From CAXSBR01 sp964236495 (GTDB taxonomy: Bacteria > Actinomycetota > Actinomycetes > Mycobacteriales > Jatrophihabitantaceae): DNA of 64,000 nucleotides. The stretch spans positions 62,001-126,000 of the forward strand of contig CAXSBR010000002.1 in NCBI GenBank assembly GCA_964236495.1, given 5' to 3'. A program made the position numbers and the translations under genes. How positions within the stretch are numbered: position 1 is the stretch's first letter; every line of letters begins with the position of its first letter. Below the pieces are notes generated by a model. The model was not told the DNA's origin. It saw only the letters and a list, made by a program, of their open reading frames with translations, and did not search any database. Below are positions 32,361 through 41,429 of the stretch, piece by piece.

Positions 32361-33497
32361 GTGACTGCGTCGTCCTCGCCGGATTCCGAAACCGACGCCG
32401 CCGACGCTGAACCCGTTGAACGCTCTGTGGCGGAAGAACAGTTGTCCGTGCTCGAAGCCGCGGCCGCGGAGATCGGCTGGCCGGACTTCGAGGCCGAGAA
32501 CGGCGCGCGGGCGCTGCTCGGGCGGTTGGAGGTTCCCGCCGTCGCGCTGGGCCGCCTGCAGGAGCTCGTCGTCTGGCTCGCCGGTGCCCAGACCCGCTGT
32601 CCCCCGCTACCTCCGAGTCGGGTGCGCGTCGTGGTGTTTGCTGCCGACCACGGCGTTGCGGCCTCAGTACAGCCGGCGTCCGTTGACGCCAATTCATCGT
32701 CCTCGACGTCGGCCCGAGCGCGCTCGCTGGCCGCCGGTCGTGGCCCCGCCGCGGTCTTCGCTCCCTTGGTAGGCGCCGGAGGCGCCGGCGTGCGGATCGT
32801 GGACATCGGTCTGGGCGACGACGAGCCCGGCAGCGATCGGGTGCGCCGCGCCAGCGGACGCATCGACCACGGCGACGCTCTGACCGTGGCCGAGGCAGAA
32901 CAAGCCGTCGCCACCGGCGCGCGCATCGCCGACGAGGAGGTCGACGGCGGCGCGGATCTGCTGATCGCTGCGAGCATGGGAGCCGGCGCGGACATCGTCG
33001 CCGCAGCGCTGGTGTCGGTGCTGACCAACACCGAGCCGGTAAAGGCGCTGGGCTTGGACAGCCGGCTCGACGATGCGACGTGGATGCAGGCGATGGCAGT
33101 GGTGCGCGACGCGCACCGCTTCGGCGCCGAGAGCCGGTACGACACGCTCGAGCTGCTGAGTCGCATCGGCGGTGCTGACGTCGCCGCAATGACCGGCTTC
33201 CTGCTGCGCGCCGCCGCCCGCCGCACGCCGGTTCTGCTTGACGGGCCGGTGGCGTGCGCGGCCGCCCTGGCAGCGCGTGACGTGGCACCGCGCGCCATCC
33301 GGTGGTGGCAGGCCGGGTCGTCATCGCCGGTGCAGGCGCATCGGTTGGCGCTCGAGGAGCTCCAGCTCCACGCCCTGTTGGAACTGGACCTGGACTTCGA
33401 CCAGGGCGTCGGCGCGCTGCTGGCGGTACCCCTGCTCACCGCGGCGGTGCACGCGGCAACCGATCTGAGCGCCGCACCGGCCTCAGCGGACGTGTGA
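32361..33497 (+). CDS. cobT: CobT-family nicotinate-nucleotide phosphoribosyltransferase homologue with altered active site
   Basis: Predicted 378 aa. CobT transfers phosphoribosyl from NaMN to dimethylbenzimidazole for the lower ligand of cobalamin. Family features: VVVFAADHGVA, GAGVRIVDIGL, GGADLLIAASMGAGADIVAAAL, GGADVAAMTGFLL and PVLLDGPVACAAAL. Departures: the usual GGAA(I/V)N(V/A)L block is replaced by RGPAAVFAPL, and the C-terminal GEG(T/S)GA catalytic loop reads FDQGVGA. The catalytic Glu therefore seems to be Gln near residue 348. Activity or substrate could differ. Position matches Rv2207. Its 3' end overlaps gcvT by 15 bases, tail to tail. Confidence 0.8.
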   Translation: MTASSSPDSETDAADAEPVERSVAEEQLSVLEAAAAEIGWPDFEAENGARALLGRLEVPAVALGRLQELVVWLAGAQTRCPPLPPSRVRVVVFAADHGVAASVQPASVDANSSSSTSARARSLAAGRGPAAVFAPLVGAGGAGVRIVDIGLGDDEPGSDRVRRASGRIDHGDALTVAEAEQAVATGARIADEEVDGGADLLIAASMGAGADIVAAALVSVLTNTEPVKALGLDSRLDDATWMQAMAVVRDAHRFGAESRYDTLELLSRIGGADVAAMTGFLLRAAARRTPVLLDGPVACAAALAARDVAPRAIRWWQAGSSSPVQAHRLALEELQLHALLELDLDFDQGVGALLAVPLLTAAVHAATDLSAAPASADV

Positions 33498-34670
33498 AGC
33501 GACGAATGGCGGCTTGACTACGCGGGCGGGGATCCGCCGACCGCGCACGTCGAGCTCGACGGTGTCCTGGGCGCTCAACCCGGCCGCGGCATCGATCAGG
33601 GCCAGCCCGATGCCACATTTCAGCGTCGGCGAGAACGTGCCCGACGTCAGCACACCGACCGGCGATCCGCCCGCGTCCAGCACTGTGTCGTGCGCTCGCG
33701 CGATGCCCCGGCCCATCACCTGCACGCCCCACAGCGTGCGCTGCGGACCGGCCGCCCGCTCAGCTGTGAGGGCCGCCCGGCCCCAGAACTCCGCCTTGTT
33801 CCAGCCGACGGCCCAGCCCGCGCGAGCCTGGACGGCGGTGATCGACATCGAGAGGTCCTGCCCGTGCAGCGGATATCCCATCTCGGTGCGCAGCGTGTCC
33901 CGCGCGCCGAGACCCGCGGGCCGACCGCCGAACTCGGCTACCGCCGCCGCGAGCGCGTCCCACACCGCACCGGCGTCCTGCCAGCGTGGAACCAGCTCGT
34001 AGCCGTGCTCGCCGGTGTAGCCGGTGCGGCAGATCCGCACCGGCCGGCCGTCGAAGTCGCCGTCGAGGTACGCCATATAGGCAAGATCGGCAGTGTCGGC
34101 AGAATCCATCGCACGGTCGGCGCCGGTGAGCAATCCGAGGCGCTCGAGCACGTCGCGAGATCGAGGGCCTTGCACGGCGAGCACGCCGTAGTCCTCGTGC
34201 CGGTCGCGCACCTCGATTCCCGGCGGCGCAGCGGCGCTGAGCCGGCGCACCACCTGCGCGGTGTTTGCCGCGTTGGGTACGAGAAAGACCTCGATGTCCG
34301 AGACGAGGTAGGCGATCAGATCGTCAACGGTTCCGCCGGCCCAATCGTCGCAGCACAGCGTGTACTGCGCCTGACCGGCAGATATCCGGTCGAGGTCGTT
34401 GCTCAGGCACCGGTTCAGGAACTGACGCGCACTCTGCCCGTCGATAGACGTGCCGGTGACGTCGGCCTTGCCCAGATGGGAGACGTCGAACAGGCCGACC
34501 GCGTTACGCACCGCGGCGTGTTCGGCCAGTACGCCACCGCCGGCGTACTCGATCGGCATCGACCAGCCGCCGAAGTCAGCCATCTTGGCGCCCAGAACGA
34601 GGTGGCGGTCGTGCAGCGGCGACCGGCGCGGGCCGGTGCTGCCAGTGCTGTGCGACGAGTGCGCGGTCAT
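33483..34670 (-). CDS. gcvT: Aminomethyltransferase (glycine cleavage T protein)
   Basis: Predicted 395 aa. It transfers the methylene unit from the aminomethyl-lipoyl H protein to tetrahydrofolate. Family blocks: FGGWSMPIEYAGGGVLAEHAAVR, GLFDVSHLGK, AQYTLCCDDWAGGTVDDLIAY, ICRTGYTGEHGYEL, and LGARDTLRTEMGYPLHGQDL, which carries the folate-site Asp. A GVLTSGTFSPTL block lies near the end. ATG 34670 is preferred; a GTG three codons upstream is also open. The other gcv genes are not in the window. LipA and LipB encoded 11 kb away supply the lipoyl group its partner needs. Confidence 0.93.
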   Translation of the reverse strand: MTAHSSHSTGSTGPRRSPLHDRHLVLGAKMADFGGWSMPIEYAGGGVLAEHAAVRNAVGLFDVSHLGKADVTGTSIDGQSARQFLNRCLSNDLDRISAGQAQYTLCCDDWAGGTVDDLIAYLVSDIEVFLVPNAANTAQVVRRLSAAAPPGIEVRDRHEDYGVLAVQGPRSRDVLERLGLLTGADRAMDSADTADLAYMAYLDGDFDGRPVRICRTGYTGEHGYELVPRWQDAGAVWDALAAAVAEFGGRPAGLGARDTLRTEMGYPLHGQDLSMSITAVQARAGWAVGWNKAEFWGRAALTAERAAGPQRTLWGVQVMGRGIARAHDTVLDAGGSPVGVLTSGTFSPTLKCGIGLALIDAAAGLSAQDTVELDVRGRRIPARVVKPPFVASHVR

Positions 34671-34760
34671 GGCGGGCACGCTAGCGCGTAGCCATGAAGC
34701 GCGACGTCGACTGCCCGGCGCGAGACGCTGGGCTGGGCGACGCCGGCCGACGCCAGGCAG

Positions 34761-35345
34761 CTACAACGAACGCAGATACCGCTCGGTCGCCGCGGACTGC
34801 ACGAGTGAACCGACCGGGCCGGCCACTCGGGTCAGCAACGTGCCCGGGCGCGAGAACGCGGTGATGGTGAACACGATGGAGCCGTCGTCGGCGCGGTGCA
34901 GCGCGAACGCCTCCTCACCGATCTCCGGATGTCCGGGCAGCGTGCCGTAGGCGAACGCGCAGAAATTGGCCTGCCGGTCGAGATAGACCACCCGTACCGG
35001 CGCACGGACCGAGACCCGACCGAGCCCGAAGCTGAGCACGCCGACACTGCCTTGGGCGATGACGGCCGACGAGACGCGCACGCGCAGGCCGGCTCGATCG
35101 GGCACCTGCCAACTCAGCAGTGCTTCGACGGCCGATGCCCAGGTGGTTTTGGCATCCAGCCGGCGGCTGCGGCTCAGGTGCCGGTAGCCCGCAGGCAGCG
35201 TCGACGATGGCCGCGCGCCGGTGGCCCCATCGCCGACGCGAATGGCGTCGGCATCGCCGGCGCGAGTAGCGCCGACTTCGGAGTACGTCAGCGGCGCCGC
35301 CTCCAGTGACCCAACCTCCGCTGACGCAAGCAGGCGCACTGTCAT
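34761..35345 (-). CDS. DUF1990 family protein
   Basis: Predicted 194 aa. It shows the DUF1990 pattern: an N-terminal TYSEVGATR segment, then LPAGYRHLSRSRRL, a Trp-containing helix (TTWASAVEALLSWQ), strands with AFAYGTLPGHPEIGEEAF and a C-terminal FSRPGTLLTRVAGPVG. The fold is related to START/SRPBCC-like lipid-binding proteins, but no reaction is known. An insertion of Asp/Gly/Ala residues (about 28-48) interrupts the first conserved blocks. It is upstream of gcvT on the same strand with a 90-bp gap. Confidence 0.85.
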   Translation of the reverse strand: MTVRLLASAEVGSLEAAPLTYSEVGATRAGDADAIRVGDGATGARPSSTLPAGYRHLSRSRRLDAKTTWASAVEALLSWQVPDRAGLRVRVSSAVIAQGSVGVLSFGLGRVSVRAPVRVVYLDRQANFCAFAYGTLPGHPEIGEEAFALHRADDGSIVFTITAFSRPGTLLTRVAGPVGSLVQSAATERYLRSL

Positions 35346-35441
35346 GCATCGATCCTGACATCCCGAGGTCCCGGTGTCGTGAACAGGTCGGTCCTGCGTC
35401 CATCTCGCGCCGCTTGACAGGTGCTGCGTACCGTCGCCGCC

Positions 35442-37004
35442 ATGTCTGCTACCCGGCCCACTCGGTCCCGGCCCGTCCTCACCGTGCTTGCGCCCGACGC
35501 GCGCCCTGCGACCGGCGTGCTGATCGTCGCCACACACGCCGTAGACGGAGTCGCGGTGCCCGCCGCCGGCTCGGCACCCGCAGACGACGCGCTCGGTGGC
35601 CGGCTGAGCGACGCCCTGCGGGCCGCCCGGGCAACCGGCGCCGCCGAGGAGATCGTACGAATTCCTGTGCTGGGCGGCGCCGCCTCGTCGGTGCCGTCGG
35701 ACGGAACTGGGCCCAGCGGACCAGAGTTAGTGGTTGCGGTCGGCTTGGGCACCGAGGTGGATGGCGGGCCGGACCAGGAGGTCGTGCGCCGCGCGGTCGG
35801 GGCAGCGGTCCGCTCGCTGGCCGGAGCGGACACCGTCACCCTCGGCGTCGGCGACCCGAATGACGTGTCCACGACCTCCGCCGCGGTCGAGGGCGCCGCG
35901 CTGGGCAGCTACGCGTTCACCGACTACAAGTCCGCGCCCGGTCCGACGCCGGTGGCCACCATCCGGGTGCTCGCGGCCGACACGGCCGAATTACAGGCCG
36001 AACTGAAGCGGATCACAGTGGTGGCCGGCGCGGTGGCGACCGTGCGCGATCAGGTGAACCTGGCACCGGCGCAGCTCTACCCGGAGTCGTTCGCCCAGCT
36101 CGCTGCGCAGGCCGCCGAGCAGGCCGGCTGCGAGGTGGAGATCCTCGACGAGGCCGCCTTGGCCGAGGGCGGCTACGGCGGCTTGCTGGGCGTGGGCGCA
36201 GGGTCGTCGCACCCGCCCCGACTGGTCCGCATCAGCTACCGGCCGTCCAACGCCCGGACCAAGGTCGCCCTGGTGGGCAAGGGCATCACCTTCGACAGCG
36301 GCGGCTACAACCTCAAGGTGCCGAACCCGGTCACCATGAAGTGCGACATGGCCGGCGCGGCCGTGGTGATGGCCGCCGTCGTCGCCGCAGCAGGACTGGA
36401 ACTGCCGGTCGAGGTCACTGCCTACGCAGCACTCGCGCAGAACATGATCTCGGGCAGCGCGTACCTGCCCTCGGACGTGCTCACCATCCGCGGCGGCACC
36501 ACCGTCGAGGTCGCCAACACCGATGCCGAGGGCCGTCTCGTCCTCGCTGACGCCATCGTGCGCGCCACCGAGGACAAGCCGGACTACCTGGTCGAGATCT
36601 CGACGCTCACCGGCGCGCAGGTAATCGCATTGGGACCGCAGACGGCCGGGGTCATGGGCTCGACGCAGCTGCGCGAACAGATGGTGCGCGTCGCCGGCGC
36701 CGTAGGCGAGTCGATGTGGCCGATGCCGCTCCTGCCCGAACTGCGCGCCGGCCTGGACTCCCCCGTCGCAGATCTGCGCAACGTCGCACCTGACCGGGCC
36801 GGCGGCATGGTGCGCGCTGGGCTGTTCCTGGCGGAGTTCGTTCCCGACGCATTGCCGTGGGTGCATCTGGACATTGCCGGACCAGCCTGGAACGACGGCG
36901 CCGCCCGCGGCTACACGCCGACCGGCGGTACCGGCTACGGCCTGCGCTCGATCGTCGCGCTGCTGGGTGAGCTCAGCGCCGGGGCTCCGGCGGCCGAGAT
37001 GTGA
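35442..37004 (+). CDS. pepA: Leucyl aminopeptidase (M17 family)
   Basis: Predicted 520 aa, a two-metal cytosolic aminopeptidase. The metal and catalytic motifs are intact: VGKGITFDSGGYNLK (Lys and Asp ligands), KCDMAGAA and the signature NTDAEGRLVLAD, which includes the catalytic Arg. A C-terminal WVHLDIAGPAW segment completes the domain. The N-terminal 160 residues are the less conserved macro-like domain. ATG 35442 was chosen over an in-frame GTG seven codons upstream. Position matches Rv2213. The 3' end overlaps the convergent membrane-protein gene by 32 bases. Confidence 0.93.
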   Translation: MSATRPTRSRPVLTVLAPDARPATGVLIVATHAVDGVAVPAAGSAPADDALGGRLSDALRAARATGAAEEIVRIPVLGGAASSVPSDGTGPSGPELVVAVGLGTEVDGGPDQEVVRRAVGAAVRSLAGADTVTLGVGDPNDVSTTSAAVEGAALGSYAFTDYKSAPGPTPVATIRVLAADTAELQAELKRITVVAGAVATVRDQVNLAPAQLYPESFAQLAAQAAEQAGCEVEILDEAALAEGGYGGLLGVGAGSSHPPRLVRISYRPSNARTKVALVGKGITFDSGGYNLKVPNPVTMKCDMAGAAVVMAAVVAAAGLELPVEVTAYAALAQNMISGSAYLPSDVLTIRGGTTVEVANTDAEGRLVLADAIVRATEDKPDYLVEISTLTGAQVIALGPQTAGVMGSTQLREQMVRVAGAVGESMWPMPLLPELRAGLDSPVADLRNVAPDRAGGMVRAGLFLAEFVPDALPWVHLDIAGPAWNDGAARGYTPTGGTGYGLRSIVALLGELSAGAPAAEM

Positions 37005-37596
37005 ACGCGTCCGACGCGCGCACCTGCTCCTCGGCGTCGGCCATCCGCCGCCACAGGCTGCGATACGCCCGTCGGCGCAGCCGTTCGGTGTTCGACGCCA
37101 CCCAGGCGCACAGGATCGCCAGTGGAAGCTCGAGCAGCACGGCCGACAGGCAGGCCTCCATCCGAGCGGTGGACGTGGCCGCTGACGTCACGTCCATCCA
37201 GGCGTCGGTCACCAGCAGCACTGCTGCGACGGTGGCCAGTGGCTCGGTCCAGGTGGAGCGGCGGTGTGCGGCCAGGGCGGTTCCGCTCAGAGCCGCGAAC
37301 ATCGCCGTGTCGAAGCCGACCCACGTCAGCGCGTAGTGCGCCGAACGCGCATGGTTGGGCAGATCGAAGGCCAGATAGACGATCCAGGGAGCCAGGCCGA
37401 GTGCACACACGGCTGCCAACACGCCGAACCACCCGGGTAGGGGAAGCGCGCCCGGCGTCAGTGGATCACCGGTGACCGGGCTGGCGTTGACGTGTGCCGC
37501 GTCGGGCGCGGTGACGTGTACTGCCTCCGGCGGGTTGGCATGTGCCGTTTGCGGCAGGTCGAGCTGTGCCGCGTCCGGCTGGTCGGTCTGGGCCAC
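36973..37596 (-). CDS. Conserved membrane protein, four predicted helices
   Basis: Predicted 207 aa. A 50-residue Ala/Pro/Val-rich lead precedes four hydrophobic segments, among them GVLAAVCALGLAPWIVYLAF and ACLSAVLLELPLAILCAWV. A basic tail (ERLRRRAYRSLWRRM) follows. The loop motif LPNHARSAHYALTWVGFD is distinctive and recalls an actinomycete hypothetical family; no function is known. GAGGTGAT precedes the GTG start. Its 3' end overlaps the aminopeptidase gene. Confidence 0.75.
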   Translation of the reverse strand: MAQTDQPDAAQLDLPQTAHANPPEAVHVTAPDAAHVNASPVTGDPLTPGALPLPGWFGVLAAVCALGLAPWIVYLAFDLPNHARSAHYALTWVGFDTAMFAALSGTALAAHRRSTWTEPLATVAAVLLVTDAWMDVTSAATSTARMEACLSAVLLELPLAILCAWVASNTERLRRRAYRSLWRRMADAEEQVRASDAFTSRPPEPRR

Positions 37597-38016
37597 TGCA
37601 CCATCACCTCATAGAGCAGATATCTCCCGCGCCGCGATCGCGCTCGCGGCGCTGGCATGAGTAACCGGCGGCACGAACGACGCCTGGGAGCACCTGCATT
37701 CCCGCGAACGCGTGAACAATGCCAAGATGGAACGGTTTCCACGGTACGTGCCTGCGGTGTTGTGACTTGGTGATGCGTCGGCCCCGGTGTGGGCGTCACA
37801 ACGATTCCTCGGGCGCGCCCGAACGGACACCGACGCGCCGATCCGCGCAAGCGACACAGCACCTGAATGACACAGCGCACGAAATGACACAGCGCACGAA
37901 ATGACACAGCGCACCAAATGACACAGCGCACTGAATGACACAGCGCCACCTACATGACAGAGCACCCAAGTGACACAGCAAACTTGGATACAGACAGACT
38001 GAGGAGACATCAACTC
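37597..38016. other. Non-coding leader region of lpdA, partly repetitive
   Basis: This 420-bp gap separates a minus-strand membrane-protein gene from lpdA. It contains the 17-bp repeat array described separately at 37852-37979. The left half (37600-37850) shows nothing I can identify. Open frames through the repeats give Cys/His/Val or Thr/Gln strings and look artefactual. Confidence 0.6.
37852..37979 (+). repeat. 17-bp direct repeats (eight copies) upstream of lpdA
   Basis: The core TGACACAGC recurs at 37868, 37885, 37902, 37919, 37936 and 37971, with one-mismatch copies at 37852 (CGACACAGC) and 37955 (TGACAGAGC). Spacings are 16, 17, 17, 17, 17, 19 and 16 bp. The full unit is close to ATGACACAGCGCACGAA. 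The array ends 37 bases before the lpdA start codon. Confidence 0.93.
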
Positions 38017-39396
38017 GTGAGCGAGACGCAGGCCGACGTAGTCATTCTCGGCGCCGGCAGTGGCGGCTACGCCGCTGCATTGCGCGCCGCTGAGCTCGGC
38101 CTGAGCGTGGTGCTGGTCGAGAAGGCCGAGGTGGGCGGAACCTGCCTGCACCGCGGCTGTATTCCGACCAAGGCGCTGCTGCACGCCGCCGAGGTCGCCG
38201 ACAGCTCGCGCGAAAGTGAGACCTTCGGCGTCAAGACCTCCTTCGAGGGCATCGACATGGTCGGGGTCAACAAATACAAGGACGGCGTCGTCGGCGGGCT
38301 GTACAAGGGACTGCAGGGGCTCATCAAGAGCCGTGGCATCAACGTCATTCAGGGCGACGGCCGACTGAGCGCGCCCAACACCGTGTCGGTGGGCGAGGAC
38401 GCCTACGTCGGCAAGTCGGTCATTCTCGCGACCGGCTCGTACGCCCGCACCCTTCCCGGACTGGAGATCGACGGCCGGCGGGTGATCACTTCGGATCAGG
38501 CACTCAGGCTCGAGTCGGTGCCGGCCTCGGTTGTCGTGCTGGGCGGCGGCGTCATCGGCAGCGAGTTCGCCAGCGTCTGGAAGTCCTTCGGCGCCGACGT
38601 CACGATCGTCGAGGCGCTGCCGCACCTGGTGCCGTTGGAGGACGAGGACAGTTCCAAGTTGTTGGAGCGCGCGTTCCGCCGTCGCGGTATCAAGCAGAAG
38701 CTGGGCGCCCGCTTCGCCGGGGTGGAAACGTCGGAAACCGGCGTTCGAGTCAGTTTGGAGAGCGGTGAGACGCTGGAAGCCGAGCTGCTTCTGGTCGCGG
38801 TAGGACGCGGCCCGACATCAGACGGTTTGGGTTATGCCGAGGCCGGAGTCACGATGGAGCGCGGCTTCATACCGGTGGACGAGTTCTGCCGCACCACGGT
38901 GCCGGGCGTCTACGCCGTCGGTGATCTGATTCCCACCCTGCAGTTGGCGCATGTCGGCTTCGCCGAGGGCATCCTGGTGGCCGAGCACATTGCCGGACTG
39001 CCGGTCGTCCCGATCGACTACGCCGGCGTTCCGCGCATCACCTACTCCGATCCCGAGGTCGCCTCCGTCGGTTTCACCGAGGCCCAGGCGATCGAGCGGT
39101 ACGGCGCAGACAAGCTCAAGACGTACACCTACGACCTCGCCGGCAACGGCCGCAGCCAGATCCTCAAGACCAAGGGTGCGGTCAAGCTGATCTCGGTCGT
39201 CGACGGACCGGTGATCGGTGTGCACATGGTGGGCGCCCGGGTGGGCGAACTGATTGCCGAAGCCGAACTGATCTACAACTGGGAAGCGCTGCCCAGTGAC
39301 GTCGCTGTGCTGCTGCACCCGCACCCCACCCAGTCCGAGGCGCTCGGTGAGGCGCACATGGCGCTGGCCGGCAAGCCGTTGCACGTGCACGACTGA
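38017..39396 (+). CDS. lpdA: Dihydrolipoamide dehydrogenase (E3)
   Basis: Predicted 459 aa. This flavoprotein reoxidises lipoyl groups in 2-oxoacid dehydrogenases. The FAD-binding GAGSGGYAAALRA, the redox disulfide GGTCLHRGCIPTKALLHAAE, the NAD-binding VVLGGGVIGSEFASV and the C-terminal His-Glu base region (HPHPTQSEALGEAHMA) are intact. GTG was chosen because GAGGAGA lies nine bases upstream; an earlier in-frame ATG would take translation through repeat DNA. It stands 84 bp upstream of the acyltransferase gene, forming an E3-E2 pair. Confidence 0.94.
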   Translation: MSETQADVVILGAGSGGYAAALRAAELGLSVVLVEKAEVGGTCLHRGCIPTKALLHAAEVADSSRESETFGVKTSFEGIDMVGVNKYKDGVVGGLYKGLQGLIKSRGINVIQGDGRLSAPNTVSVGEDAYVGKSVILATGSYARTLPGLEIDGRRVITSDQALRLESVPASVVVLGGGVIGSEFASVWKSFGADVTIVEALPHLVPLEDEDSSKLLERAFRRRGIKQKLGARFAGVETSETGVRVSLESGETLEAELLLVAVGRGPTSDGLGYAEAGVTMERGFIPVDEFCRTTVPGVYAVGDLIPTLQLAHVGFAEGILVAEHIAGLPVVPIDYAGVPRITYSDPEVASVGFTEAQAIERYGADKLKTYTYDLAGNGRSQILKTKGAVKLISVVDGPVIGVHMVGARVGELIAEAELIYNWEALPSDVAVLLHPHPTQSEALGEAHMALAGKPLHVHD

Positions 39397-39480
39397 GCCC
39401 GCCGCGCGGCGCCACATACCGTCTGCCGGGAACCCACCTGCGGGCGACGTAATTCAGCCAGCATCGATCGAGGAGTAACG

Positions 39481-41298
39481 ATGAGCGTCTCTGTGACCAT
39501 GCCCCGCCTGGGCGAGAGTGTCACCGAAGGAACCGTCACCCGCTGGCTGAAAGCCGAGGGCGAGCGCGTCGAGCTCGACGAACCGCTGCTCGAGGTGTCC
39601 ACGGACAAGGTCGACACCGAGGTTCCCTCACCGGCAGCCGGCATCGTGCAGTCGATCAAGGTGGCCGAGGACGAGACCGTCGACATCGGTGTGGAGCTGG
39701 CGATCATCGGCGACGGCGCACAACCGGCTGCTGCCGACGCCCCCCAATCCGACAGCGGCGGGTCAGGCGAGGTTGACGCCTCAGCGGCCGATGTCTCCGC
39801 AGCTGATGCCTCCGCGGCTGATGCCTCAGCGTCAGAGGCCCCAGCGGCGGATGCTCCGGTGGCTGATGCCCCAGTGGCCGATGCCGGGTCGAACGGCCCG
39901 GTGCTGACCGACCCGGTAGCCGATGTCGTGGCCGATGCTGCGGTGGAACAGCAGCCCAGTGACTCCGACGCTCCCGCGCAGACCGCTGACGACATCGCCC
40001 CGGCCGACGGCACCGCACCCGAGCCCACGCCTCCCCCGCAGGCCGCCGCGCAGCAGCCTGCACAGGCACCGGAGGCCTTGGCAGAGTCCGGGACTGCGGC
40101 CGAGGAGGACGACGAACCAGCCGGCGCCTACGTCACCCCGTTGGTGCGCAAGCTGGCCAGCCAACACAACGTCGACCTGTCCTCGGTGCAGGGCAGCGGC
40201 GTCGGTGGCCGCATCCGCAAGTCCGATGTGCTTGCCGCCGCGGACAAGGCAACGGGTGCAACGAGCGCCGCATCGACGGCAGCAAACGGCGCAAGCTCCG
40301 CACCGACCGCGGCGGCGGCGGCGGCGGCGCCTGCACCTACTGCACCCACTGCACCAACCGCACCCACGGCCACTCCGGAGTCCGCCATCGCAGCGCAGCA
40401 AGCACTGCAGCCGGCTCAGCCATCAGCCCCAACGCCTGCGCCTGCGGCCACCTCGGCGCCGGCCTCAGCCCCTCCGACTGCGCCGACAGCGCCGACTGCG
40501 ACGACAGCGACGACAGCGCCGACAGCGCCGACTTCTCAGCCGGAGCCGGCGGCAACGCCCGCCGCCGGCACCGCGCGGGGACGCACCGAGAAGCTGTCTC
40601 GGCGTCGCGCCCTCATCGCCGCGCGGATGATCGAGTCGCTGCAGACCTCGGCGCAGCTCACCACGGTGGTCGAGGTGGACGTCACCCGCATCGCTCGGCT
40701 GCGCGCCACCGCCAAAGCCGGCTTCGAAGCCCGCGAAGGCGTGAAGCTGACGTTCCTGCCGTTCTTCGCGCTGGCCACTGTGGAGGCGCTGCGGGTCCAC
40801 CCCGGCATCAACGCCTCGATCGACACCGCGGCCGGCACGGTGACCTACCACGACGGAGTCAATCTCGGTATCGCAGTGGACACTGACTCCGGCCTGGTCG
40901 TACCCGTCATCCAAAGCGCCGGGGACCTGAACCTCGGTGGCCTGGCGCGCAAGATCGCCGACTTGGCCACGCGCACGCGCACCAACAAGATCGGTCCGGA
41001 CGAGCTCAGCGGCGCGACGTTCAGCATCACCAACACCGGCAGCCGCGGCGCGCTGTTCGACACGCCGATCTTCACGCCGCCGCAGGTCGCGATCCTGGGA
41101 ACCGGTGCGGTGGTCAAGCGCGCCGTTGTCGTCAGTGACCCTGACATCGGCGAGACGATCGCGGTCCGGTCGATGCTGTATCTGGCGCTGTCCTACGACC
41201 ACCAGATCGTCGACGGTGCCGACGCCGCCCGATTCCTTGGCACCATCAAGGAACGGCTGGAGGGCGGTGCCTTCGAGAACGCGCTGGGCCTGGGCTGA
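39481..41298 (+). CDS. sucB: 2-oxoacid dehydrogenase E2 (dihydrolipoamide acyltransferase)
   Basis: Predicted 605 aa, equivalent to mycobacterial DlaT (Rv2215). One lipoyl domain occupies residues 1-80, with the lipoylated Lys in EVSTDKVDTEV. A long Ala/Asp/Pro linker follows, with degenerate SAADASAADAS-type repeats. Next come a peripheral-subunit-binding domain (VTPLVRKLASQHNVDLSSV) near residue 220 and a second Ala/Pro/Thr linker. The catalytic domain from about residue 370 ends in SYDHQIVDGADAARFL, the active-site HxxxDG. It is the E2 core for pyruvate and possibly 2-oxoglutarate dehydrogenase. GAGGAG precedes ATG. Confidence 0.93.
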   Translation: MSVSVTMPRLGESVTEGTVTRWLKAEGERVELDEPLLEVSTDKVDTEVPSPAAGIVQSIKVAEDETVDIGVELAIIGDGAQPAAADAPQSDSGGSGEVDASAADVSAADASAADASASEAPAADAPVADAPVADAGSNGPVLTDPVADVVADAAVEQQPSDSDAPAQTADDIAPADGTAPEPTPPPQAAAQQPAQAPEALAESGTAAEEDDEPAGAYVTPLVRKLASQHNVDLSSVQGSGVGGRIRKSDVLAAADKATGATSAASTAANGASSAPTAAAAAAAPAPTAPTAPTAPTATPESAIAAQQALQPAQPSAPTPAPAATSAPASAPPTAPTAPTATTATTAPTAPTSQPEPAATPAAGTARGRTEKLSRRRALIAARMIESLQTSAQLTTVVEVDVTRIARLRATAKAGFEAREGVKLTFLPFFALATVEALRVHPGINASIDTAAGTVTYHDGVNLGIAVDTDSGLVVPVIQSAGDLNLGGLARKIADLATRTRTNKIGPDELSGATFSITNTGSRGALFDTPIFTPPQVAILGTGAVVKRAVVVSDPDIGETIAVRSMLYLALSYDHQIVDGADAARFLGTIKERLEGGAFENALGLG

Positions 41299-41429
41299 GA
41301 GGCAGCGCCGCGGACTTGCCCTCTGGCGGTGCCGGCGACCGTGCCGGCCGGCCTGTGCCGTCGGCATCCACTGAACCGTGATCCCTGTGGCTCGCGAGCG
41401 TCCTGACCTTTTGCACCTTCTAAGCCCCG

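Noticed and set aside
34671..34760. Glycine riboswitch ahead of gcvT
   Set aside because: The gap to the upstream gene is only about 90 bp and shows none of the conserved aptamer blocks.
37852..37979. Possible CRISPR array or Rep iterons
   Set aside because: The conserved unit is only about 17 bp with no distinct spacers, no cas genes and no replication gene nearby. It is a minisatellite-like direct repeat.
37458..38625. Antisense frames through the 17-bp repeats giving Cys/Val/Ser-rich proteins
   Set aside because: They are low-complexity products of the repeat and of the lpdA antisense strand, with no start signal.
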